DNA of 8,321 nucleotides from Tannerella sp. (GTDB taxonomy: Bacteria; Bacteroidota; Bacteroidia; Bacteroidales; Tannerellaceae): positions 1 to 8,321 of the forward strand of contig JAITHS010000162.1 of the NCBI GenBank assembly GCA_031279875.1, given 5' to 3'. The first letter of the stretch is position 1, and every line of letters starts with the position of its first letter. Of this stretch, positions 1 through 5,843 are shown one piece after another. A program made the position numbers and the translations under genes. A model generated the notes under the pieces. That model did not search any database, was not told where the DNA came from, and saw only the letters and a list, made by a program, of their open reading frames with translations.

Positions 1-11
1 AAAAAAAGTAT

Positions 12-19
12 TACTTTTG
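12..19 (+). promoter_or_regulatory. Promoter -7 box upstream of galE
   Basis: TACTTTTG matches the Bacteroidota sigma-ABfr -7 consensus TAnnTTTG exactly. It lies 28 bp before the galE ATG, giving an inferred leader of roughly 20-25 nt. The matching -33 element would fall to the left of the window, so only half the promoter can be judged. Confidence 0.6.
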
Positions 20-47
20 CAGTTGTTTTTTTGAAAAATTATCAGAT

Positions 48-1070
48 ATGAAGAAGATTTTAGTTACCGGCGGCGCGGGATATATCGGCTCGCATACGAC
101 CGTAGAACTGCAAAATGCAGGATATGAGGTTGTCAGCATCGACAATCTGTCAAATTCCAATGCGGGAGTTATAGACCGCATAGAGCGTATCACGGGCGTC
201 AAACCGACGTTCAGCGTTACCGACTGCAACGACCGACAGGCTGTTGAGCAGGTACTTAAAGATAATCCGGGCGTTGAAGGCATCATCCATTTTGCCGCCA
301 GCAAGGCAGTAGGCGAATCGGTAGCCATGCCGCTGCTCTACTACCGCAATAACATCGTATCGCTGCTTAACCTGCTCGAACTGATGCCCGTTTACGGTAT
401 CAAAGGCATCGTTTTCTCATCATCCTGTACCGTTTACGGACAGCCTGATATTCTGCCTGTTACAGAAGAAGCACCTATCAAACCGGCGCTTTCGCCATAC
501 GGCAACACAAAGCAAATCAATGAGGAAATAATTCGTGATGTGATACATTCCGGCGTGCCGTTTAAGAGCATCATGCTGCGCTATTTCAACCCTATCGGAG
601 CGCACCCGACAGCCGAAATCGGCGAACTGCCGCTCGGCGTGCCGCAAAATCTCGTACCTTTCCTGACGCAGACTGCCGCCGGTATTAGACCCGAATTGCG
701 CGTCTTCGGCGACGACTACGACACCCGCGACGGCTCGTGCATCCGAGATTATATCAATGTCGTTGACCTCGCCAAAGCCCATGTCATCGCTATCGACAGA
801 ATGCTGGGCGATAAATCTTCGGAACAACTCGAAGTGTTTAATCTCGGCACCGGCATCGGCGTCTCCGTTCTCGAACTTATCAATACTTTCGAGCAGGCGA
901 CCGGCGTCAAAGTGCCATATCGCATCACGGAGCGTCGCGAAGGCGACATCGAAAAGGTTTGGGCAAACCCTGCACACGCTAACGAAGTGTTAGGCTGGAA
1001 AGCCGTCGAAACCCTCGAAGATACCCTCCGCTCGGCTTGGAAATGGCAGCAGAAAGTGATTAACGGTTAG
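48..1070 (+). CDS. galE: UDP-glucose 4-epimerase GalE
   Basis: This 340-residue protein interconverts UDP-glucose and UDP-galactose in the cytoplasm. It serves galactose use (Leloir pathway) and supplies UDP-galactose for surface glycans. It is an extended short-chain dehydrogenase of normal length. The NAD-binding Rossmann motif TGGAGYIG lies at residues 7-14. The catalytic Ser is in FSSSCTVYG (S126) and the YxxxK pair is Y151/K155 in YGNTK. These match E. coli GalE S124, Y149 and K153. RYFNPIGAHP (178-187) and the GDDYDTRDGSCIRDYINV stretch (221-238) are further family signatures. The ATG at 48 follows a TAnnTTTG promoter box and begins directly with the MKKILVTGGAG fold start, so the start is secure. 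No other sugar gene is adjacent, so it appears to be a stand-alone unit. Its last codons run into the TTAGTGA repeat array. Identification is by direct motif reading. Confidence 0.97.
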   Translation: MKKILVTGGAGYIGSHTTVELQNAGYEVVSIDNLSNSNAGVIDRIERITGVKPTFSVTDCNDRQAVEQVLKDNPGVEGIIHFAASKAVGESVAMPLLYYRNNIVSLLNLLELMPVYGIKGIVFSSSCTVYGQPDILPVTEEAPIKPALSPYGNTKQINEEIIRDVIHSGVPFKSIMLRYFNPIGAHPTAEIGELPLGVPQNLVPFLTQTAAGIRPELRVFGDDYDTRDGSCIRDYINVVDLAKAHVIAIDRMLGDKSSEQLEVFNLGTGIGVSVLELINTFEQATGVKVPYRITERREGDIEKVWANPAHANEVLGWKAVETLEDTLRSAWKWQQKVING

Positions 1071-1073
1071 TTG

Positions 1074-1112
1074 TTAGTGATTAGTGATTAGTGGTTAGTG
1101 GTTAGTGATTAA
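1074..1112 (+). repeat. Heptamer tandem array, TTAGTGR type
   Basis: Five contiguous 7-bp units begin 3 bp after the galE stop: TTAGTGA, TTAGTGA, TTAGTGG, TTAGTGG, TTAGTGA, then a partial TTAA. The galE 3' end itself contains the related string AGTGATTAACGGTTAG, so the array seems to grow out of the gene end. A 15-nt spacer separates it from the second heptamer array. No function can be read from it. Its form is that of a microsatellite-like short tandem repeat. Confidence 0.9.
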
Positions 1113-1123
1113 CAACAAAACGT

Positions 1124-1179
1124 CTCAACTCCCAATTCGTAATTCGTAATTCGTAATTCGTAATTTTTAACTCTCAACT
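1124..1179 (+). repeat. Heptamer tandem array, CGTAATT type, abutting a start codon
   Basis: Exactly eight 7-bp units fill 56 bp: CTCAACT, CCCAATT, four copies of CGTAATT, TTTAACT, CTCAACT. The outermost units are identical. The last base of the last unit directly precedes the ATG at 1180, so the array forms the whole upstream region of the PNPOx-like gene. There is no TAnnTTTG box in this spacer. Expression of the next gene therefore probably depends on read-through from galE or on an unrecognised signal in the repeats. Confidence 0.9.
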
Positions 1180-1674
1180 ATGTATAAAGTATTTATTATC
1201 ATGGCATTATTTTGTATGCCGTTCATTAAAACTGCTGCCGGTGAGCCGGTTACAAATCGGAAATCCGAACCGACAATGCAGGACGTTTATCAATTTGTAA
1301 AGAAATGCGGCTTCTATTTCATCGCCACTGTTGATGGCGACCAGCCGCGCGTAAGACCTTTCGGCACTGTGGCGATATACGAAAACAAACTGTATATCCA
1401 GACCGGCAAAAAGAAAAACATTGCTAAACAGTTGAAAATCAATCCGAAAATCGAGATATGTGCCTACGACGTTACCGGAGGTAAATGGATACGCATCGAA
1501 GCTAAAGCCATTGCCGACGAGCGTCGCCAAGCCAAGCAGTACATGCTCGACCAGTATCCCGAACTCAAAAAGATGTACTCCGCCGACGATGACAACACTC
1601 TTGTACTCTATCTCAAAGACGCTACCGCATGGCTTAACTCTTTCAGCGAAGAGACAATAGTGATTAAGTTTTGA
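1180..1674 (+). CDS. PNPOx-like flavin-binding split-barrel protein with apparent signal peptide
   Basis: A 164-residue protein of the pyridoxamine 5'-phosphate oxidase-like/NimA-like split-barrel family. Members bind FMN, F420 or a related cofactor as dimers; the substrate is unknown. Residues 33-164 form a full-length family domain. It includes QDVYQFVKKCG (34-44), IATVDGDQPRVRPFG (48-62), LYIQTGKKKNIAKQL (71-85), the W103-I-R-I strand, and the C-terminal MLDQYPELKKMYSADDDNT (122-140) and DATAWLNSF (147-155). The odd part is residues 1-32. MYKVFIIMALFCMPFIKTAAG looks like a Sec signal peptide with cleavage near A20/G21, followed by a short linker. An internal ATG at 1276 (M33) would give the usual roughly 130-residue cytosolic form. 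The 1180 start was chosen because the extension is open and signal-like. The spacer before it is entirely heptamer repeats. The gene lies 32 bp before the AlbA_2 regulator on the same strand. Confidence 0.85.
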   Translation: MYKVFIIMALFCMPFIKTAAGEPVTNRKSEPTMQDVYQFVKKCGFYFIATVDGDQPRVRPFGTVAIYENKLYIQTGKKKNIAKQLKINPKIEICAYDVTGGKWIRIEAKAIADERRQAKQYMLDQYPELKKMYSADDDNTLVLYLKDATAWLNSFSEETIVIKF

Positions 1675-1706
1675 AACAGTTCGAAAAAATTATTAAAGTA
1701 ATCGTT

Positions 1707-3023
1707 ATGTCCGAATCTCAAAATATAGAATACAAATCCTCGTGGCACGATGATTACCTGAAATGGATCTGCGGATTTGCCAATGCTCAGGGCGGCAAAA
1801 TCTATATCGGCATGAATGATGCCTCCACCGTTGTTGATTTGCCCGACTATAAGACGCTGATGGAAGAAATTCCCAACAAAATCAAAAACAATCTGGGCAT
1901 TACCGCCGAAGTGAATTTGCGGTACGAGGGCGACAAAGATTTTATAGAAATCGTTGTGCAGCCTTATTCCGTACCTATATCCTTACGCGGCAGATATTAT
2001 TACCGCAGTGGCAGTGTGAAACAGGAACTTACCGGCGCCGCCCTCAATGAGTTTTTGCTCAAACGAGTCGGGTTAACGTGGGATAATGTGATTGAAGAAG
2101 ATGCCACATTCGATGATATTGACGAGGCAACAATCAAAAAGTATCTGCGAAAAGCCGAAGAAGCAGGACGTCTGCCCGATGTGGATGGGCTTACCACACC
2201 CGAATTGTTAGACAAATTGCGTCTGACAAAAAACGGCAAACTCAAACGCGCTGCAATCGTGTTGTTCGGAAAAGATCCCGGACGGTTTTACCCAAACACT
2301 TTTGTCAAAATCGGCAAGTTTGAAGACGATGATTTTACGATTCGTTTTCAGGAATTGGAAGATGGCAACATTATTCAAGTGTTGGACAAGGTATTGAACA
2401 CACTAAATTACAAATTTCTAATCAAAAACATTTCATTTGTAGGAATGAATCGCGTTGAAACGCTAGAATATCCTGTTCCCGCCATTCGCGAGATGCTACT
2501 TAATGCACTCATTCACAGAAATTATATGGGTGCGCCGACACAACTTCGCGTGTACAATATGACACTGTTTGTTTGGAACGATGGCGGGCTACCCGAGACA
2601 ATTACTTTATCGCAACTCAAAGAAAAACATTCTTCACATCCACGCAACCCGACACTTGCAGAGGCTTGTTTCCTTGGCGGTTACATTGATTCATGGGGCA
2701 GTGGCATTATGAAAATAATTGATTCTTGCAAAGCCGCAGGACTGCCAACCCCAGAGATTAACGAGAAAGAGGGCGGCTTCATCGTAACGCTTTTCAAAGA
2801 CAAATTTACAAAAGAACAGTTACAACAGTTAGATCTGAATGAAAGACAGATAAAAGCCGTACTATTTGTCAAAGAAAAAGGAAAGATGACAAACGCAGAT
2901 TATCAGGAACTTAATAATGTTTCAAAGAGAACTGCAACAAACGATTTGTCGGAATTAGTGGAACAACACAATATTTTTAAACGGCTCGGCGTAAGTGTTG
3001 AAACTTATTACGAAATAAAATAG
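1707..3023 (+). CDS. AlbA_2 (Schlafen-type) / GHKL ATPase / winged-helix putative regulator
   Basis: A 438-residue protein with the architecture of the large, poorly characterised 'ATP-binding / putative DNA-binding' AlbA_2 family. Residues 1-125 are the AlbA_2 (Schlafen-type) domain, with the entry motif NIEYKSSW (6-13), FANAQGGKIYIGM (24-36) and YYYRSGS (97-103). Residues about 250-365 form a divergent HATPase_c_4 domain. REMLLNALIHRNY (261-273) carries the N-box Asn266, VWNDGGLPE (289-297) resembles the G1 box, and WGSGI (330-334) the G2 box. Residues about 376-430 read as a winged helix, with VSKRTATNDLSELVE as the likely recognition region. The ATG at 1707 starts right before the AlbA_2 motif. 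An upstream in-frame TTG at 1671 would overlap the previous stop and add 12 poorly conserved-looking residues, so it was not used. The role (transcriptional regulation or nucleic-acid binding, possibly accessory or defence-related) is inferred from family only. It appears more A/T-rich than galE by eye. Confidence 0.85.
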   Translation: MSESQNIEYKSSWHDDYLKWICGFANAQGGKIYIGMNDASTVVDLPDYKTLMEEIPNKIKNNLGITAEVNLRYEGDKDFIEIVVQPYSVPISLRGRYYYRSGSVKQELTGAALNEFLLKRVGLTWDNVIEEDATFDDIDEATIKKYLRKAEEAGRLPDVDGLTTPELLDKLRLTKNGKLKRAAIVLFGKDPGRFYPNTFVKIGKFEDDDFTIRFQELEDGNIIQVLDKVLNTLNYKFLIKNISFVGMNRVETLEYPVPAIREMLLNALIHRNYMGAPTQLRVYNMTLFVWNDGGLPETITLSQLKEKHSSHPRNPTLAEACFLGGYIDSWGSGIMKIIDSCKAAGLPTPEINEKEGGFIVTLFKDKFTKEQLQQLDLNERQIKAVLFVKEKGKMTNADYQELNNVSKRTATNDLSELVEQHNIFKRLGVSVETYYEIK

Positions 3024-3060
3024 CGGGCAAAAAGCGGGCATAGCGGGCAGAAGGCGGGCA
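3021..3060. repeat. Two 20-bp direct repeats carrying four GCGGGCA heptamers
   Basis: Positions 3021-3040 and 3041-3060 are tandem 20-mers identical at 18 of 20 bases. Each holds two GCGGGCA copies (starts 3023, 3034, 3043, 3054; spacings 11, 9, 11 bp). The first unit begins with the TAG stop of the AlbA_2 gene. The array runs into a perfect 10-bp palindrome, GGCAATTGCC (3057-3066). It occupies the convergent gap between the regulator and era (3024-3094). No hairpin-plus-T-run terminator was found in this gap. Function unknown. Confidence 0.85.
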
Positions 3061-3094
3061 ATTGCCGTGTAGCAATAAATAGTTTTAATCCGAC

Positions 3095-3991
3095 TTAATC
3101 AAGTTGATATCCAAACCGTTGCAGCAAATTATCGCGGTTACGCCAGTCGATTTCTACTTTAACGAACATTTCGAGGAAGATTTTTTTGTCGAAGAATTTT
3201 TCGAGGTCTTTGCGTGCCATTGTGCCGACTTTTTTCAGCGCCTGACCATGATGTCCGATGATGATGCCCTTTTGTGATTCGCGCTCGGCTATGATTACTG
3301 ATTTGATACTGATTTTGTCGTCTTCTTCAATAAACTGTTCTACAATGACTTCCACCGCGTAGGGGATTTCTTTTTGGTAGTAGAGAAGTATTTTCTCGCG
3401 TATGATTTCGGTTACGAAGAAGCGGGCGGGGCGGTCGGTCAGAGCATCTTTGTCGAAATATGGCGGAGAGGGAGGGATGAGTTCTTCTACGCGCGCGCGT
3501 ACATTATCTATATTAAAGCCTGTCAGCGCCGATATCGGCATTATCAAAGCCTTCGGCAACAGCGAATGCCACCGCTCTACAAGCGTTTCGAGTTCGTTCT
3601 GATTAGTCTGGTCTATCTTGTTGATTAGCAGCAAAACAGGACATGTAGTCTTTTGCACGCGGCTAAGAAATTCCTCATTTTTGTCGGTCTTTTCTACTAC
3701 GTCGGTAACATAGAGCAACACGTCGGCATCGTCGAGAGCCGACTGCGAAAACGAAAGCATTGACTGTTGCAGTTTGTAGTTGGGATGAAGTACTCCGGGC
3801 GTATCGGAATAAACTATCTGCATCGTGTCGGTGTTGACGATGCCGAGAATCCTGTGGCGCGTGGTCTGCGCTTTGGATGTGATGATAGAGATACGCTCAC
3901 CCACAAGGCGGTTCATCAGCGTTGACTTGCCGACGTTAGGATTACCGACAATGTTGACAAAGCCGGATTTATGGATACTATTTTCCGTCAT
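3095..3991 (-). CDS. era: GTPase Era (16S rRNA maturation / 30S assembly)
   Basis: A 298-residue, normal-length Era. This essential GTPase binds the 3' end of 16S rRNA through a KH domain during 30S assembly. Visible motifs are the G1 P-loop GNPNVGKST (16-24), the G2 region AQTTRHRI (41-48), G3 DTPG (63-66), G4 NKID (124-127) and G5 SAL (154-156). The C-terminal KH domain contains the [14 protein letters not shown] signature (243-256) and ends with [11 protein letters not shown]. The ATG at 3991 lies inside the end of fabH, a 14-bp overlap in another frame, so the two are translationally coupled. Era is the last gene of the operon: the next gene to the left converges on it. In several Bacteroidales relatives, as I recall, der (engA) follows era, and it is absent here. 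Confidence 0.97.
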   Translation of the reverse strand: MTENSIHKSGFVNIVGNPNVGKSTLMNRLVGERISIITSKAQTTRHRILGIVNTDTMQIVYSDTPGVLHPNYKLQQSMLSFSQSALDDADVLLYVTDVVEKTDKNEEFLSRVQKTTCPVLLLINKIDQTNQNELETLVERWHSLLPKALIMPISALTGFNIDNVRARVEELIPPSPPYFDKDALTDRPARFFVTEIIREKILLYYQKEIPYAVEVIVEQFIEEDDKISIKSVIIAERESQKGIIIGHHGQALKKVGTMARKDLEKFFDKKIFLEMFVKVEIDWRNRDNLLQRFGYQLD

Positions 3992-4967
3992 ATCCCCACC
4001 GCAGATAAGTTGCTCCCCAGGTAAAACCTGCTCCGAAAGCGGCGAGGATGAGATTGTCGCCTTTGTGCAGTTTCGGTTCCCACTCCCAGAGACATATTGG
4101 GATGCTGCCCGAACTTGTGTTGCCGTATCGTTGGATATTGACCATCACCTTTTCTATCGGCGTTTCGAGGCGGCGTGCGGCAGCGTCGATGATGCGCATA
4201 TTAGCCTGATGAGGTACTATCCAGTCTATATCCGCCTTTGTCAGTCCGTTACGTGCTACGATTTCTTCCGCCACATCAGCCATCTCGACTACCGCCCGTT
4301 TGAAAACCACTTTCCCATCTTGATAGACGGTATGTTCGTTATTATCAATCGTTTCGTATGACGGCATCTTTGCCGAGCCTCCGGCTTTCATGTGGAGATG
4401 CGGCAAACCGCTACCGTCGGCTTTTAATATTGAATCGATAACGCCGTAGTTTTCGGTTGTCGGTTCGAGCAGCACTGCTCCGCAGGCGTCGCCGAAAAGC
4501 GGGCATGTAGAGCGGTCGGTGTAGTTTGTGATAGAGGTCATCTTGTCGCCTGCAACGGCGATGATACGTTTATAACGTCCTGTTCGGATGTAGTTTGCAG
4601 CAGTTTCGAGCAGATAGACGAAGCCGGAGCAGGCAGCTTGCAGGTCGAAAACAAAAGCATTCGTACAGCCTGTCTGATAGGCGATTATAGACGAAGCCGG
4701 CGGGAAATGATAATCACCCGTCGAGGTGGCGCAGATAACGCCTTCGACCGTCAGCGGGTCAATGCCTGTCTTCTCAATCAACTGATTTACAGCCTTTATC
4801 GCCATATACGACATCGGCAGGTCGTTTTTGAGGATACGCCTTTCCTTTATACCCACGCGCGACATTATCCACTCATCGTTTGTATCAACGATTTTGGATA
4901 AGTCGTCGTTTGTCAGGCGGTCTTCGGGTACGTAGCCGCCAATGCCTGTGATAACTGCGTTAATCAT
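3978..4967 (-). CDS. fabH: 3-oxoacyl-ACP synthase III FabH (KAS III)
   Basis: A 329-residue enzyme that condenses an acyl-CoA primer with malonyl-ACP, the first elongation step of type II fatty-acid synthesis in the cytoplasm. The catalytic triad is visible: Cys113 in [11 protein letters not shown], His253 in VPHQAN and Asn283 in YGNTSSGS. The N-terminal strand plus [10 protein letters not shown] (11-20), the [14 protein letters not shown] segment (31-44) and the C-terminal [14 protein letters not shown] glycine loop are family hallmarks. Length is normal. The ATG at 4967 is 3 bp after the rpmF stop, and its own 3' end overlaps era by 14 bp. This places it firmly in the DUF177-rpmF-fabH-era operon. 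Co-transcription with L32 is a widely conserved arrangement linking translation capacity and lipid supply. Confidence 0.97.
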   Translation of the reverse strand: MINAVITGIGGYVPEDRLTNDDLSKIVDTNDEWIMSRVGIKERRILKNDLPMSYMAIKAVNQLIEKTGIDPLTVEGVICATSTGDYHFPPASSIIAYQTGCTNAFVFDLQAACSGFVYLLETAANYIRTGRYKRIIAVAGDKMTSITNYTDRSTCPLFGDACGAVLLEPTTENYGVIDSILKADGSGLPHLHMKAGGSAKMPSYETIDNNEHTVYQDGKVVFKRAVVEMADVAEEIVARNGLTKADIDWIVPHQANMRIIDAAARRLETPIEKVMVNIQRYGNTSSGSIPICLWEWEPKLHKGDNLILAAFGAGFTWGATYLRWGYDGK

Positions 4968-4970
4968 CTG

Positions 4971-5156
4971 TTATACAGCGGCTTCTTTTTCTATCGCTAA
5001 TTTTCCTCTGTAATAGCCGCACTCGCCGCAAACGGTGTGAAAAACGTGCCATGCGCCACAGTTGGGGCATAAAGCCAGTGTAGGCGCTACTGCCTTGTCG
5101 TGAGTTCTGCGTTTTGCAGTTCTCGTGTTTCCTTGTCTTCTTTTAGGATGTGCCAT
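4971..5156 (-). CDS. rpmF: 50S ribosomal protein L32 (zinc-ribbon form)
   Basis: A 61-residue basic ribosomal protein beginning MAHPKRRQGNTRTAKRR. It has four zinc-ligand cysteines in CPNC (30-33) and CGEC (43-46), so it is the Zn-binding (C+) form. L32 is a late-assembly component of the large subunit near the peptidyl-transferase side. The ATG at 5156 has no strong Shine-Dalgarno sequence and lies in an A/T-rich leader after the DUF177 stop (29-bp gap). It shares a transcript with the upstream YceD-like gene, a partner seen across bacteria, and with fabH downstream. No second, Cys-less L32 copy is present in the window. Confidence 0.97.
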   Translation of the reverse strand: MAHPKRRQGNTRTAKRRTHDKAVAPTLALCPNCGAWHVFHTVCGECGYYRGKLAIEKEAAV

Positions 5157-5185
5157 AATGTTCTATATTTTAATTATTTAATCTT

Positions 5186-5695
5186 CTAATTTTTAACTTT
5201 CAGCAAATCTTCCCAGCGCGGGTCAATGTTGCTGTCCTTATCGTTATTTTCTACGCTTAACTCTTTGAGTTTCTGCGCCATCACTTCGTTGCATTTGCCG
5301 TCTTCGTGAACTCGTTTCATCGGCAAAGCGAGGACGATATTCTCATAGAAAATCCACGCAAGGTCGATAATACCGTCTTCGGCGTCAACGATGATATGTT
5401 CGTCGCTAACTTCTTCGTAAGCCTCACCGAAACTGACTGTCAGGCGGTTATTGGCTACTACCGGAAGTTCCACATCATCCAAACAACGGTCGCACATAAC
5501 CGTTACTTCACCTTCAAGGCGGAAAGTAAGTTCAAAAGTCTGCGCAACCCTTATAACATCCAGAAAAGCGCGAACTCTGCCGCGTTTCACGTCTGTTGCT
5601 TCTACGCTTTCAAAAAAGTCATCCTGCAATGTCCAGTCATACTCGTAAATCATTGTCGGCGAGATGCTTTTGAGGTCTATCTGATAAGTCTTCAT
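5186..5695 (-). CDS. DUF177 / YceD family protein (23S rRNA accumulation-associated)
   Basis: A 169-residue DUF177 (YceD) protein. Family members in bacteria and plants are linked to 23S rRNA accumulation or processing, and the gene nearly always precedes rpmF, as here. Seen directly: the CDRCLDDVELP motif with the C68-x2-C71 pair, the acidic EDGIIDLAWIFYENIVLALPM core (106-126), Cys135 in HEDGKCN, and the terminal IDPRWEDLL block (157-165). Together these look like the DUF177 metal-site region. The ATG at 5695 was chosen: an in-frame TTG at 5704 adds only three residues, and MKTYQIDLKS is a typical start. It is the first gene of the operon, about 32 nt downstream of the inferred transcription start from the TACCTTTG promoter. 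Confidence 0.92.
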   Translation of the reverse strand: MKTYQIDLKSISPTMIYEYDWTLQDDFFESVEATDVKRGRVRAFLDVIRVAQTFELTFRLEGEVTVMCDRCLDDVELPVVANNRLTVSFGEAYEEVSDEHIIVDAEDGIIDLAWIFYENIVLALPMKRVHEDGKCNEVMAQKLKELSVENNDKDSNIDPRWEDLLKVKN

Positions 5696-5732
5696 CGGTT
5701 CCAAAGTCTTAAAATCGTTTAAAAAAACTGTG

Positions 5733-5762
5733 CAAAGGTACGAATTTTTTTTGAGAAAACAA
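5733..5762 (-). promoter_or_regulatory. Promoter of the DUF177-rpmF-fabH-era operon
   Basis: On the minus strand, TACCTTTG (complement of 5733-5740) matches the Bacteroidota -7 consensus TAnnTTTG. A TTG (complement of 5760-5762) sits at the -33 position, 19 bp upstream of the -7 box. The inferred transcript start is near 5727, about 30 nt before the DUF177 ATG. The -7 box and spacer form a 25-bp block matched at 24 positions by 7691-7715. Confidence 0.7.
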
Positions 5763-5810
5763 TATTTTTTTTTGTTTTTTCAAAAAAACGTCTGTTTTTA
5801 TAGAGAAAAA
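5745..5810. other. Phased A/T tracts between divergent promoters
   Basis: Homopolymer runs follow each other across the divergent intergenic region: T8 (5745-5752), A4 (5756-5759), T9 (5765-5773), T6 (5775-5780), A7 (5782-5788), T5 (5795-5799) and A5 (5806-5810). The tract centres are about one helical turn apart, which favours intrinsic curvature. A 7-bp inverted repeat with a 2-nt loop, GTTTTTT/AAAAAAC, lies at 5774-5789. Any effect on either promoter is inference. Confidence 0.5.
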
Positions 5811-5821
5811 CGTTATCTTTG
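5791..5821 (+). promoter_or_regulatory. Promoter of the DoxX-barrel fusion gene
   Basis: TATCTTTG (5814-5821) is a perfect TAnnTTTG -7 box. TCTG at 5791-5794 is a 3-of-4 match to the -33 TTTG with a 19-bp spacer. The inferred transcript start near 5827 gives a short leader of about 16 nt before the ATG at 5844. This promoter is divergent from that of the DUF177 operon. Confidence 0.7.
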
Positions 5822-5843
5822 CGGCATAATAACACACATCATC

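Noticed and set aside
420..977. Minus-strand open frame of 185 codons within galE
   Set aside because: Antisense shadow of a fully conserved galE.
1074..1179. CRISPR array
   Set aside because: The repeats are contiguous heptamers with no unique spacers and there are no cas genes.
1646..1673. Possible promoter (AAGTTTTG) before the AlbA_2 gene
   Set aside because: The first base of the -7 box mismatches and no good -33 element is in place; the box lies inside the previous coding sequence.
1671..1706. TTG start for the AlbA_2 gene that would overlap the preceding stop
   Set aside because: The added 12 residues do not look like the domain start, while ATG 1707 leads directly into the AlbA_2 motif.
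3024..3094. Intrinsic terminator between the convergent regulator and era genes
   Set aside because: The GCGGGCA repeats are direct, not inverted; the GGCAATTGCC palindrome has no loop and no following T-run.
3825..4361. Plus-strand open frame of 178 codons across the era/fabH junction
   Set aside because: It covers the P-loop of era and the C-terminus of fabH in antisense; both real genes have complete motif sets.
3978..5695. Novel gene cluster of DUF177, L32, FabH and Era
   Set aside because: This is a widely conserved housekeeping arrangement, not a new system.
5696..5704. TTG start for the DUF177 gene
   Set aside because: It adds three residues only, and a good ATG follows with a typical family start.
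5730..5843. Upstream ATG at 5730 for the DoxX fusion
   Set aside because: It lies before the inferred transcript start and would translate the promoter and T-tracts; ATG 5844 starts the first helix cleanly.
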